Source: CAVQBP01 sp963740945
GTDB taxonomy: Bacteria > Bacteroidota > Ignavibacteria > Ignavibacteriales > Ignavibacteriaceae
Assembly (NCBI GenBank): GCA_963740945.1
Contig: CAVUGE010000043.1
Coordinates: 93,577 to 157,576, forward strand
DNA: 64,000 bases
Direction of reading: 5' to 3'
In this document: piece by piece, positions 1-9,700 of the stretch
Numbering within the stretch: the first letter of the stretch is position 1
How the letters are laid out: each line of letters starts with the position of its first letter
Notes under the pieces: model-generated
Database searches by the model: none
What the model saw: only the letters and a program-made list of their open reading frames with translations
What the model was told of the DNA's origin: nothing
Position numbers and translations under genes: made by a program

Positions 1-161
1 TCCTGGCAGCTTTTGCATTTATCTATATGTTCTTCTATAAATATTCTTTCGGCTTCAGTCAAATCACTGTTTATATCGGCATATTTTGAAATTCCCTGAT
101 CGGATATATGTTTTTTGGAATCGTCTAAATATTTTAAGAATTGTTCGGGAAAATTATTCAT
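1..161 (-). CDS. Zinc-finger (anti-sigma-factor-like) protein, N-terminal part only
   Basis: The reading frame starts with ATG at 161 and runs off the left edge, giving about 53 residues. They begin MNNFPEQFLKYLDDSKKH and end with HIDKCKSCQ. A short helical N-terminus followed by H-x3-C-x2-C is the pattern of the putative zinc-finger domain (zf-HC2 type) found in anti-sigma factors. In that family a membrane segment and a periplasmic domain often follow, but that part lies outside the window. The partner sigma factor would be expected just beyond the left edge; this is inference. The ATG is the first possible start after an AT-rich non-coding stretch. Confidence 0.6.
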   Translation of the reverse strand, partial: MNNFPEQFLKYLDDSKKHISDQGISKYADINSDLTEAERIFIEEHIDKCKSCQ

Positions 162-794
162 TTATCAAAATTGATTTTAACTTTGGTTCTTTCTTTTGAA
201 AACAAAAATAACAAATAAAAATATTGTAAAATATAGGAATAAAAAAAGCTCTAAATATTATAGCTGTCCAACATAAATTTCAATTAGATAAAAAGGTTTG
301 ATTAAAGGCCAGATTAAGAGAATTTGTTTTATTATAGAATTTAATCCTACAATAAAACTTTTATTCAAATTTAATAAGTATTACTTGAATTCAGACAAAT
401 CAAGGAAATTAGAGATTTAAATTTATTTAAGGGCTGAAATTTGCATTTTTACCTCACCCCCTAGCCCCCTCTCCTTAGAAAGCTGAGCTTTACCCACACA
501 TAGCACAGTGGTGGGTAGTTGAGGCTCTTTTTTAAAAGATTCAATTAAAAGTATTTTTTAATTTTTTAAAGAATTTGATTGAAAGTTAATTTTTTTCAAT
601 ATAATTTATGAGTGTCATTAAAAAAAGTGGGTAAGTTATCTTCATTATTCCAAATCTACGCATAAAAAATTCTTGTAAACCATGAAGTGTGACTGAGGGT
701 GCGAAGCTGTATTTTATTCCTAATAAGGGAAATGCTTTGCTTCATAATTATATAGTTATGTGTTTATAAAATGGTATAAATACAAGGAGTAAAA
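162..794. other. Non-coding stretch between divergent genes
   Basis: About 630 bases with no convincing open frame on either strand. It is very AT-rich and should hold the promoters of the zinc-finger gene (minus strand) and the membrane protein at 795 (plus strand). The G/C-rich island at 450-527 is listed separately as a repeat. No tRNA, small RNA or riboswitch fold was recognised. Confidence 0.5.
450..527. repeat. Interspersed repeat relic, copy 1
   Basis: A G/C-rich patch starts with TACCTCACCCCCTAG and ends with GTAGTTGAGGCTC. The same two blocks, in the same order and orientation but closer together, occur at 41503-41546. They lie in non-coding DNA in both places. They may be leftovers of a small non-autonomous mobile element; no coding function is visible. 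Confidence 0.4.
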
Positions 795-1400
795 ATGGTA
801 TTAAGATTTTTAATGAATAATCCGGTTATTATTGGCTTTATTACAATGTTCTTAATGTGGAGCGATTATTTACTAACTCTTGTACAGGAAAAGGAAAGGA
901 AAGAACATTATTCAAAACACTATAAAAGCTACCCTGTAAACACAATTGAGGGCAATCCGGCAATACAGGAATCAGTAGCAAAACTAAAAATATTTAATCT
1001 CCGTCATTTTATAGCGACAATAATCGCAGGTATTGGGTTGCCCGTTGCTTTATTATTCATGCCAAACCTACTGCAGGAATTTTTCTTAGGATTTATCTGG
1101 GGAATGTTATTAATAGTTAATACACAACACCTGACAAATGTGCTTGGATACAAAGCTAGCAGAAGAGGTTTACATGGGAAATTATTTCTACATCAGCGAA
1201 CGGGATTAATTATTCAATCAAGCAGATATTTGGCAACAGCATTATTTTTATTTGTTCTTGCAATACTTTCCGACTCGCTAATAATTTATGGAGTTACAAT
1301 AGCAGGTTTTGTTTCCTCATTTAGGTTGTTCATGTTGAGTAAAAAAGTCGCGCCAATCGAAAAGGAAGATTTACTTCCTGAAAATATTAGTATAGAATAA
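795..1400 (+). CDS. Multi-pass membrane protein of unknown function
   Basis: 201 residues. An AAGGAGT ribosome-binding site lies six bases before the ATG. The protein has hydrophobic segments near residues 8-28, 70-90, 93-108, 140-160 and 162-180, so four or five membrane passes are likely. The loop between the first two segments is charged (QEKERKEHYSKHYKSYP). The central piece NTQHLTNVLGYKASRRGLHGK is the most distinctive part, but I do not recognise the family. No cofactor or catalytic motif stands out. It appears to be a single-gene unit, and the next gene has its own ribosome-binding site. Confidence 0.6.
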   Translation: MVLRFLMNNPVIIGFITMFLMWSDYLLTLVQEKERKEHYSKHYKSYPVNTIEGNPAIQESVAKLKIFNLRHFIATIIAGIGLPVALLFMPNLLQEFFLGFIWGMLLIVNTQHLTNVLGYKASRRGLHGKLFLHQRTGLIIQSSRYLATALFLFVLAILSDSLIIYGVTIAGFVSSFRLFMLSKKVAPIEKEDLLPENISIE

Positions 1401-1534
1401 TTATTGTGTTCATAATAAATATTATAATAGGCGAAGATGATGGCTAATTTCAAAAACACTGTGTGGGGATTTGATAACAGACATTGCTAGCACGACGCTG
1501 TTTAATAAATTATAAAAAAAAAGGAGTAATAAAA

Positions 1535-2095
1535 ATGGATATAGAAAAAGAATTAGAAAACCTTAAGAAAGAATACAAAGAGCTAACAGATTTACGTAAC
1601 GAAAAAATGGCAGATAGAAAATATAAAATCATTTCTTCGGTTATTGATACCTTTAAACAATATTTTTCTTCAAAAAAATATAAAATTAAAAAGATTTCTG
1701 ATGAAATCTCGGCAAATAATAAAGGATTTCATATAACATTAAAATTTCCTGATGCTGAGGAAAGATTTTTCGGAGCATTTATAGTATTCAAATTGTATGT
1801 TGAATCGAAAACTAATCAGGAGTTTACGATTATGGTGAATGAGTCTGGAGGAAATCCTGTAATTGCTACAGATATTAGCGTTTCATACTATAGTAAGGAC
1901 GATGCACTGCAAAAAGAAATTTATAAAATAAATTCAGATATGAAAAAAATGAAAAAATATATTGAAAATTTAAGCTTGATGGAGTTCAGCTTTGGATTAA
2001 TTGATAATAATGAAGTAAAGAGTAATCCTTTATTAAAGGAACAGTATCCACTCTTCGAAAGTTTTGAAGAATTATTGGACGAAATATTTAAATAG
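1535..2095 (+). CDS. Hypothetical protein with N-terminal coiled coil
   Basis: 186 residues. The frame is open from 1484, but the ATG at 1535 sits five bases after a strong AAGGAG site, so I chose that start. The first 20-25 residues (MDIEKELENLKKEYKELTDL) have heptad spacing typical of a coiled coil. The middle is a mixed alpha/beta region, and a second lysine-rich helix (KEIYKINSDMKKMKKYIEN) follows. There is no signal peptide or membrane segment, so it is probably cytoplasmic. The family is not recognised. A short repeat (2109-2143) follows the stop codon. Confidence 0.6.
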   Translation: MDIEKELENLKKEYKELTDLRNEKMADRKYKIISSVIDTFKQYFSSKKYKIKKISDEISANNKGFHITLKFPDAEERFFGAFIVFKLYVESKTNQEFTIMVNESGGNPVIATDISVSYYSKDDALQKEIYKINSDMKKMKKYIENLSLMEFSFGLIDNNEVKSNPLLKEQYPLFESFEELLDEIFK

Positions 2096-2108
2096 TGTGG
2101 TAAAATAG

Positions 2109-2143
2109 TTAACGTAATAAGGGTTCATGCGTTATACTGTTAG
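2109..2143. repeat. Short intergenic repeat, copy A, with hairpin potential
   Basis: This begins 14 bases after the stop of the preceding gene. TTAACGTAATAAGGG followed by TTCATGCG is shared almost exactly with 3326-3352. The stretch can fold on itself: TAAC, GTA and TAA on the left pair with TTA, TAC and GTTA on the right, with single unpaired bases and an 11-base loop. It resembles a recombination or cassette junction, but it does not match the integron attC consensus, so the function is open. Confidence 0.35.
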
Positions 2144-2154
2144 AGGTAAATTTT

Positions 2155-3300
2155 ATGAAAAAGAAGTTAGCATTATTTATTCCTTTGATAGTGTTAAATT
2201 TTCTATCTTGCTCAAACTTTCATTTTAGAGAGTTGATAAGATTACCAAAAGTAAATACCCAAAGTTTGTTGGATTCCTTGCAAGCAGAAATTGTTTATAA
2301 GTATATTAAGTTTTTTCCCAACGGAACACAACTATCAATATATATAATGACCCATAAAACAGAAAATTATGTAGGTATTGAGCGGCGTAATGACTCACTT
2401 TTATATATTGAAAATAGTAATAATACTTTTGAAATTGGTTCAATAACAAAACCAATTACTGGGATTATGCTTGCAAAACTTGTTTATGATGGAATAGTAA
2501 ATCCAAATGAGCCAATAAAAAATATTTTAAATATACCACTCAAGCAAAGCTCACTTAACGGAGTGGAAATTACTCTTGTTCATCTTGCTAATCATACATC
2601 AGGGCTTCCGTTTGGACTAAGTAATATTAAAAGTGGTGACCGATATGACCCTAGTAAAAATTATACAAATGATAGACTGAATGATTATCTGTCAAATGAA
2701 ATGAGATTGGAATCAACGCCCGGTGAAAAAAGAAAATATTCGAATCTTGGCTCAGGTTTGTTGGGGCATATCTTAACTTTAATATCCGGGAAATCATATG
2801 AAGAACTATTTTTTGAAACGATCTGTAATCCATTGGAAATGAATAATAGTTATATTTCATTCAATGAAAGGAAACATCTTTTAGTTCAAGGAAGAGATGA
2901 ATTTGGAAATCCTATTCCACCCAGCAGTGTTATTAATAACGCTTCTATAGGAGCAACAGGGATAAAGTCATCTACAAGAGATTTGGCAAAGTTTATTAAA
3001 GCAAACATTTATGATACTACATATTTCTATCTTGCACAAAAAACAACACATGTTACAGACGAACATTTTACAGGAAGTCTTGCTTGGGAAACATATAATG
3101 AGAAAGGAAAGCATCATGTTGGTGCATTTGGAGCAACCGGCGGATATACTTCAGGTCTTATATTTGAACGTAATGAACGAGTAGGTATAGTTATTTTAAG
3201 TAATGTTTCAGCTTATACAGCTTCCAAAGGAAATACAATAGAAGATTTATGTAAAGAGCTTTATGGTCCGCTTCCTTATGAAACCGAGAAAAATAAATGA
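2155..3300 (+). CDS. Lipoprotein serine hydrolase, class C beta-lactamase/AmpH-like family
   Basis: 381 residues. The N-terminus MKKKLALFIPLIVLNFLSCS is a lipoprotein signal with lipobox LSC, so the protein is probably anchored in a membrane facing the periplasm. The Ser-x-x-Lys pair is S96-I-T-K99 in FEIGSITKP, and the Tyr-x-Asn motif is Y195-S-N in KYSNLGSG. The third motif region is GAFGATGGYTSG, where penicillin-binding relatives have HxG or KTG. These define the serine beta-lactamase-like fold (Pfam Beta-lactamase, PF00144). Such proteins cleave or trim peptides, esters or muropeptides; true beta-lactam resistance cannot be inferred. The gene is flanked on both sides by copies of a short repeat. 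Confidence 0.85.
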   Translation: MKKKLALFIPLIVLNFLSCSNFHFRELIRLPKVNTQSLLDSLQAEIVYKYIKFFPNGTQLSIYIMTHKTENYVGIERRNDSLLYIENSNNTFEIGSITKPITGIMLAKLVYDGIVNPNEPIKNILNIPLKQSSLNGVEITLVHLANHTSGLPFGLSNIKSGDRYDPSKNYTNDRLNDYLSNEMRLESTPGEKRKYSNLGSGLLGHILTLISGKSYEELFFETICNPLEMNNSYISFNERKHLLVQGRDEFGNPIPPSSVINNASIGATGIKSSTRDLAKFIKANIYDTTYFYLAQKTTHVTDEHFTGSLAWETYNEKGKHHVGAFGATGGYTSGLIFERNERVGIVILSNVSAYTASKGNTIEDLCKELYGPLPYETEKNK

Positions 3301-3325
3301 AAATACACATTATATAGAAGCACGG

Positions 3326-3352
3326 TATAACGTTATAAGGGATTCATGGCGA
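3326..3352. repeat. Short intergenic repeat, copy B
   Basis: This second copy of the 2109 element lies about 25 bases after the serine hydrolase stop codon. It reads ATAACGTTATAAGGGA then TTCATGGCG. It contains the perfect 12-bp palindrome TATAACGTTATA. Another small hairpin (CCTTTGTT/AACAAAGG, 3371-3387) follows closely, without the T-run expected of a terminator. Confidence 0.35.
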
Positions 3353-3444
3353 AGGGAGCCTAGGCATAATCCTTTGTTGAACAAAGGTGCAAAGCTAAAA
3401 ACTGCGATTTATATTTTCTACTAATATGATTAATAATTATATAT

Positions 3445-3720
3445 ATGAAAAAATACATTTATTTAAATTTTCTTATTCTGTTTTTTAGTTTTAATTATAC
3501 TTCTAAGGCTCAACAACCAGAGTTTATCTGGGGCAGGCAATTTGGTTCAGATAAAGAAGAGGTTGGGACAAGCGTTGCGACAAACCATCAGGGAAATGTC
3601 TTTTTAGCCGGAACGACTACAGGCAGTTTATTTGGCAACAATATGGGGAAAAGGGATGGATACATTATCTGGGAGAGAATGTATCCTTCCTTCAACATAT
3701 TATTATCCGGAGTTAAGTAG
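3445..3720 (+). pseudogene. Truncated SBBP-type beta-propeller secreted protein
   Basis: The 91-residue frame has a normal signal peptide (MKKYIYLNFLILFFSFNYTSKAQ). The start of an SBBP repeat follows (FIWGRQFGSDKEEVGTSVA, then GNVFLAGTTTGSLFG and GKRDGYI). Relatives continue with many more repeats. Here the frame becomes unrelated sequence after DGYI and stops. At 3890-3955 another short stretch in the same direction reads NAFSSLPEGLYISKLKN, like the end of a type IX sorting domain. This suggests that the interior was deleted and only both ends remain. That second piece is a weak match. Confidence 0.55.
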
Positions 3721-3950
3721 TCTTTGTGTAGCAGATATTTTATGATCCGAACATGAAAGAAATAAAAAGCAGGAGATGAATATTGTAACATATACTAACA
3801 AAATTACTTGCGGTTATTTCTGTAGAAATAAACACTGGATGAAAGATTACACAAATTAAATTTGATTTCTTAAGTTCCCAAAGTTATTTCTTCATTAAAT
3901 AATGCCTTTAGTTCTCTTCCAGAAGGGCTTTATATAAGCAAATTGAAAAA

Positions 3951-4433
3951 CTATTTACTATGTGCTTTCATAAATTCAATCGTTTTATACCAATCAGTTT
4001 TAAAAGATTCTATATCGACCAGACTACCATTAAGAACAGTACTCAAGAAACGTGTTTCAGCTCCTTTTGTTATAGCTTCCTTAACCTCTTCATCAGTTGC
4101 TCCAAATAATTTAGCCAACGTTGTGTGAGCGATAATACAATATTCACAAGGAATCTGGGCAGCAACCGCAAGCCCTATTAGCTCTCCATATTTAGAAGGA
4201 ATAGCTGTTTGGGGATTATTAAGCGACTTAAACAACTCCCAGGCGCTTACACGAGCTTCCATAGGCATTTTTTCAAACATCACAGGAACACTCCCCATCA
4301 TTGCTTTCATTTCAGCTTGTGCTTTAGTCCAACCGTCTGTTGCATTTTCTTGGGCAAACAACGGCGCTGAGATTACAAGTGCAACAATGAATATTGTAAT
4401 TGTATATCTGGTTTGTTGAGGTAACGAATTCAT
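3951..4433 (-). CDS. Carboxymuconolactone decarboxylase (AhpD-like) family protein with signal peptide
   Basis: 160 residues. The N-terminus is hydrophobic and ends in an ALFAQ-like cleavage site, so export is likely. The core contains IPCEYCIIAHTTLAKLFGATDEEV. The C-x-x-C followed by His three residues later is the redox/proton-relay motif of the AhpD/CMD family, and the GATDEEVKEA continuation is typical of that family. The family includes peroxidase partners and decarboxylases, so the substrate is unknown. It is a single gene on the minus strand, 85 bases downstream of the start-side flank of the next feature, and probably not co-transcribed with it. Confidence 0.8.
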   Translation of the reverse strand: MNSLPQQTRYTITIFIVALVISAPLFAQENATDGWTKAQAEMKAMMGSVPVMFEKMPMEARVSAWELFKSLNNPQTAIPSKYGELIGLAVAAQIPCEYCIIAHTTLAKLFGATDEEVKEAITKGAETRFLSTVLNGSLVDIESFKTDWYKTIEFMKAHSK

Positions 4434-4518
4434 AAAGGTCTCCTTAAGTGTTTTTGTTTAGAAATTAATAAAATGTGAACGAGACAAAATGTTAATAGAT
4501 TAAAAAAACTTGTAATAA

Positions 4519-6516
4519 CTATTTCAGCAATACCATCTTCTTAGTTTGAGTAAAACTTCCTGCCTTAATTTTGTAGAAATATATCCCACTTGGCAGATTG
4601 ATCGCATTAAATTCCACTTTATAACTCCCTGCAATTTTTTCCTCATTGATCAATGTTGATACTTTTCTCCCCAGAATATCATACACACTTAGATTTACAA
4701 ATGATGATTTAGGAATTACAAAGTTTATTGTTGTACTCGGATTAAACGGATTTGGATAATTTTGAGAAAGATCATAGCTGAGTGGTGTTTGCTTAATATC
4801 ATCTACTCCGGTTACTACTTGTGAAACTGAATCTCTCCAGTATGTCCATCCATTACTCATAATTTCAAAATTAAGTTTGAACAAGCCGGAGAAACGTGAA
4901 CTTACTGTTATATTAACATCATTAGCTGGTCCTGCTGTTGCCCCGGGAGCAATACTTGCAATACTAATCGTATCCGGTGTTATTTGTTTAATTACGCTAG
5001 TAAAAGGGGTTGATATTTTTACCTTGAGGTCGTTAACCGTATATGATGACCCTTCATTTCTGAAAAAAGGTTTAATGCTGTAGGCGGTAGATGATAATTT
5101 TGATATTGATAATGAATCTAGTTTTATAGGACCTACTGTTGTAAACCTAAGATTGATTGGAGTGTTAATATACTTATTCGTTGAATCTTCCGTTGTACTT
5201 ATATTTAACATGAAATAATCATCAACATTCAATGGTGGAATATAGACTCCATAAAGTTCGTCATTCGCAAGGGAGTCCCCATGCAATCCATCATCATAAA
5301 GAGTAAGTGAATCTCTTTGTGTGTTTTCTAAGTTCATATAAATAAGTTTAGCTGTAAACTGATGATTAGAGAAATTTAAAAATGTTGTCTTGAAAAAAAC
5401 AGAATCTACATTCTTTCTTGCAAATGTTCTATCGATGTATGGTTGTATCATAATTATCATTTTATTTGTAATTCCAATCCATTTATAAACTGAATCATTT
5501 GCACCGCCAGCCCAGCCTATGCCATCTGGAGCAAAATCCATTATCCCAACCGGTAAGGAATTAATCTTAACCCAGGTTGCACCATTATCTGTAGTTAATA
5601 CTGTCCCCGGAGTCGTAAGGTAGCCCTCTTTATTATTTCTAATACCGGTAATAAAGTAAGTACCGTTTGTTCCTTTTTCATAAAATATGTTCCAGAGTGT
5701 AAGTTTTGTTAAAGGAGACGGCATGGGAAGATGCGTCCAGGTAACACCACCATCTGTGGTACGTGCAAGTACAGCTCCATTTACCCAACCGCATGCCAAT
5801 CCATTTAAACTGTCTTTGAATGCAACAGGATACGGGCTAAATGATTGGTTATCGATAAAATGACGTGTAACTCTCCAGGTCAATCCGCGATCCGTAGTCC
5901 CGTATAAAGATCCCTCTCTTGTGGTAAACCAAAGACAATTACCTGCAACAGCAGTTGGGGAACTTACTACACCATTGAATAGTGAAGACTCTCCACCAGC
6001 CAAAGGTTGGGGAATACTGCTTGTACGCGTCCAGTTTGTTCCCCTGTCTGAGGTCGTGTAAACCTCCCAATCGCCTCCTACTGGGCTACCCACACAAACA
6101 CCGTTGTTAGAATCGAAGAAGTGCATGATGAACGGATACGAATTAGCATCTTTAAAAATTGTAGTATCTTTTGTCCAGGATAATCCACCATCGGTTGTTT
6201 TATATATGCCGCCCGGATTAACTACTGACACCCATGCAGTAGAAGAATCAACTGCCGAAATATTAGAACAATATAATCCCGCGCCTACGGTATCGACTTT
6301 CCAGGATGTTCCTCCATCAGTTGTTCGGATAAATTGGGAATTTGTATAATTACAACCCCAACAAATATTTTTATCAACCGCTGAGAAGGCTAATTGAGGA
6401 TCCGCTGACTGCGTCAAACCAATAGCACGTTGAAGAACCCAGGGAGATTGAGCCATAGTTGTACTGCAGAGTAAAGAAGTTAATAAAACAAAGAAAATAA
6501 AATTAAATTTTTTCAT
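4519..6516 (-). CDS. Secreted YCF48/BNR-repeat protein with type IX secretion sorting domain
   Basis: 665 residues. A signal peptide (MKKFNFIFFVLLTSLLCSTTMAQ) comes first. Repeated blades with the TTDGGxSW core follow (for example RTTDGGTSWKV, KTTDGGLSWTK, TTDNGATWVK), forming a propeller over residues 30-330. A beta-sandwich region follows. The last 85 residues carry the sorting signal NYPNPFNPSTTINF, VYDILGRKV, and SGIYFYKIKAGS with a final lysine-rich end. Proteins of this kind are exported by the type IX system and anchored or released at the surface. The ligand is unknown. Two palindromes at 6576-6611 lie upstream of its start. Confidence 0.85.
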   Translation of the reverse strand: MKKFNFIFFVLLTSLLCSTTMAQSPWVLQRAIGLTQSADPQLAFSAVDKNICWGCNYTNSQFIRTTDGGTSWKVDTVGAGLYCSNISAVDSSTAWVSVVNPGGIYKTTDGGLSWTKDTTIFKDANSYPFIMHFFDSNNGVCVGSPVGGDWEVYTTSDRGTNWTRTSSIPQPLAGGESSLFNGVVSSPTAVAGNCLWFTTREGSLYGTTDRGLTWRVTRHFIDNQSFSPYPVAFKDSLNGLACGWVNGAVLARTTDGGVTWTHLPMPSPLTKLTLWNIFYEKGTNGTYFITGIRNNKEGYLTTPGTVLTTDNGATWVKINSLPVGIMDFAPDGIGWAGGANDSVYKWIGITNKMIIMIQPYIDRTFARKNVDSVFFKTTFLNFSNHQFTAKLIYMNLENTQRDSLTLYDDGLHGDSLANDELYGVYIPPLNVDDYFMLNISTTEDSTNKYINTPINLRFTTVGPIKLDSLSISKLSSTAYSIKPFFRNEGSSYTVNDLKVKISTPFTSVIKQITPDTISIASIAPGATAGPANDVNITVSSRFSGLFKLNFEIMSNGWTYWRDSVSQVVTGVDDIKQTPLSYDLSQNYPNPFNPSTTINFVIPKSSFVNLSVYDILGRKVSTLINEEKIAGSYKVEFNAINLPSGIYFYKIKAGSFTQTKKMVLLK

Positions 6517-6575
6517 ATTTCATTCTTTTTATTTTTTAATTATTACTGTAAATAAACAGCTTTTAAGGTAGGTGG

Positions 6576-6611
6576 GCATAATAATTATGCGTCATAATAT
6601 TAATATTATGA
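6576..6611. promoter_or_regulatory. Pair of adjacent perfect palindromes upstream of the YCF48 gene
   Basis: GCATAATAATTATGC (15 bp, odd centre, 6576-6590) is followed one base later by TCATAATATTAATATTATGA (20 bp, perfect, 6592-6611). Both contain CATAAT/ATTATG arms and lie 60-95 bases upstream of the start codon at 6516, about 100 bases beyond the stop codon of the hybrid sensor. They could be a tandem operator. There is no T-run that would make either one a standard terminator. Confidence 0.4.
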
Positions 6612-6711
6612 TGCAAAAATTAAATTTTATGTTGTTTCTTTAGATTAGTTTAAATCGAAATGAGTTTTTTGTGATAAAATTTGAGAGCAGAGAGAATAGC
6701 TTTTGTATTTC

Positions 6712-9700
6712 TCACGAGACGAAATTTTTTGGCGGGTGACCAAATTCTTCCTTAAAACATTTGGAAAAATAAACCGGGCTTGAAAAACCAACAGAATATG
6801 CTATTTCCGATATATTACCATCCCCGTTTTCTATCATCCCTTTTGCTTTTAATAGCCTTATTGACCTAACATATAGGCTTGGAGATTTACCAGTTAAAGC
6901 TTTTATCTTTCTAAGAACTTGTGACCTGCTCATTCCTACTTCATTTCCAAGTTCTTCAATACTAAAATCTTCTTCAGAGATATGTTCATTTACTATTTTT
7001 TGAATTTTGTTTAGAAATTTCTCATCGATACTTCTAAGTTTTACAGGTTTATCTGAAATATTGTCCTTATTATCGAAGGCATTCATTTCAACTTTGCTTA
7101 TTTTCTGCTGCAGCTTCCTTCTAATATTTATTAAATTTTTTATTCTTACCTGCAGCTCTTTTATATCAAAAGGTTTTGTTAGATAATCATCCGCCCCGGT
7201 TTCAAGTCCTTCAAGTTTACTCTCCTGTCCTGATTTAGCAGTTAATATAATAATAGGTATGTGACTTGTTTTTTCATTATTCTTTAATAAACGAGTCAAT
7301 TCATTGCCATCCATTTTAGGCATCATCATATCACTAATAATAAGATCTGGAATTATGTTTTCCGCTTTTCTTACGCCCTGTTGTCCATTTATTGCTTCTT
7401 CGACAAAGTACTCTCTACCTAAAGATTCTTTTATATATTCTCTCATATCATAATTATCTTCTACAATAAGAATGATTGTTTTATCTTCACCCGCTGCAAA
7501 AACATTATTAGAGTTGATACCAATGTTACTCTCATCAATATTGGATGGGATAAGATTCTTTGCTTCACTCAGATTGATATTCGCTTCCTTCTCTTCAACA
7601 ATTTCTTCATCTCTTAAATGATCTTTGCCAAGAGGGAGTGTAATTGTAAATTCTGTCCATTGTCCAATTTCACTTTCTATAGAAATACTTCCGCGATGAA
7701 GCTCTACTAATTCTTTTACTAAAGCCAGACCAATACCAGTACCTTGATGTTCTTTTGTAAATGAAGAATCAACCTGGTAAAACCTATCAAACAGTTTTGG
7801 AATTTCTTCTTTTGGTATTCCGATTCCAGTATCTCTTATTTGTATTTGGACACTTTTATTTGAAATTCTTGAACTTACACTCGAACTCTCTGCTATTGAA
7901 ACAGTTATCTTTCCATTTTGAGGTGTAAACTTGAATGAATTTGATAAAATATTCGATAAAATTTTTATCATCTTCTCTTTATCAAAAAATACTTCAATAA
8001 ATTCTTCTTTTGATTCTATCTTTAAAGTAATATCTTTTTCTTCCGACAGTGATTCAAACGAAAGTGCAATCCCTTTAACAAATGAGACAACATTATTTTT
8101 CGATGCTTCAAGTTTCAATTTTCCTGCTTCCAATCTTGAAAGCTCCAATAATTGGTTAACCAATTGTAAAAGACGTTTTGAATTCCTCTTAATTATTCCG
8201 GCATCTTTAATGATACTATCGTCTGTAGTCTTAGAAACTATTTTTTCAGCCGGGCCGAGAATTAGTGTTAACGGGGTTCTGAATTCATGAGAAATATTTG
8301 CAAAGAATCTCGACTTCATTTTGTCAGTTTCTTCTTTTTCTTTTAGAACCGCAGCATCAAGTTTAATTTTATCTTTCAGTTTAACTCTGTTCAATTCATA
8401 GCGTCTTAAACCATATAAAGAAAAGACGAAAGCAAATCCATAAAATATGTAAGCCCAGGATGTTTTCCACCAGGGAGGAGTAATAATAATAGAAAGTGAT
8501 GTTCCTGTTTTATTCCAAACTCCATCATTATTCGAACCTTTTACTCTGAATGTATATTCTCCCGAAGAAAGATTTGGATATGAAGCATAACGTCTTGTAC
8601 CAGAATAAACCCAATCTTTATCTACTCCTTCCATTTTATATGCATATTTATTTCTTTGAGAATTATAATAACTTAAGGCAGCAAACTCGAATGATAAAAA
8701 GTTTTTATCATATGTTAATTTTATTTCTTTCCCAAATGGGATAGCTTTATCAAATAACTTGAAGGATGTTATTACAATTGGAGGGACATAATTATTCTCT
8801 TTAATGCTATCAGGATAAAATCTGATTAATCCATAAGAACGTCCAAAAAACATTTCTCCATTATCCATTTTAACTGCTAAATGGCTGTACCACGGATTTG
8901 ATGAAAATCCCTGTAATACATCATAATTCTTAAATTGATTTGTTTCCGGGTTGAATTTTGAAATTCCTTTATCCGTAGCTAACCATAGATTTCCGTGAAC
9001 GTCTTCAATAATACTATTTACTGTGTTACCAGATAAGCCATCTTTTTCAGTATAATGAATAAATGTTTTACTTGAAGGAATAAACCTATTTAAGCCTACA
9101 TTTGTTGCAAACCAAAATCTTCCTTTTTTATCCTCATAGATTGTGAAAACCATTCGTCCGCTTATACTAGATGGGTTTTTAGGATCAGAAATAAATTCCG
9201 AAACAGATTTATTTTTCGTATCAAAACATATTAACTTCCCATTTTCAGTGGCTGCCCACAACAACTTGGATGAATCTTTATAAATAGTAGTTACGTAAGA
9301 TTCAGTAGTAACAATCTTTTTTGTTTTACCTGTTTCAAAATCAAGAAAGTAAAGCCCGCCATTAAAAGCACCATACCACATTCCCGATGATTCGATAAAC
9401 CCTATTGATCCCGTTTTTACCAAATTATATAATGTTGTTTTACCATCTTTAACTTTCTTAAGATAATCAAATCTATAATCACGGAAATACATTGCATCAG
9501 AGCTATCAACATACATTAAAAAAGGAGTGTCAAAATTTGAAAGGGACATATGCTCATTTTTTGTATCGAATTTTACAAATTTTTCAGACCTTTTATTAAC
9601 CCATAATACGCCATTATTCCCTTTAATTAAATCGGTCACTCCACCCGAAAAATATTCTTTATACGGTAACTTTTTTAAAATAACTTTGTAAACACCATCT

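Noticed and set aside
2109..3352. Integron attC sites and a cassette array
   Set aside because: The repeats fold imperfectly and are about 35 bases long, shorter than known attC sites. The RYYYAAC/GTTRRRY ends are not met, and no integrase gene is in the window.
3371..3387. CCTTTGTT/AACAAAGG hairpin as a terminator
   Set aside because: It has only a one-base centre, so the inner pairs must open to form a loop, and no T-run follows.
3943..4128. Plus-strand 61-residue frame
   Set aside because: It is antisense to the AhpD-like gene, whose motifs are clear; no ribosome-binding site.
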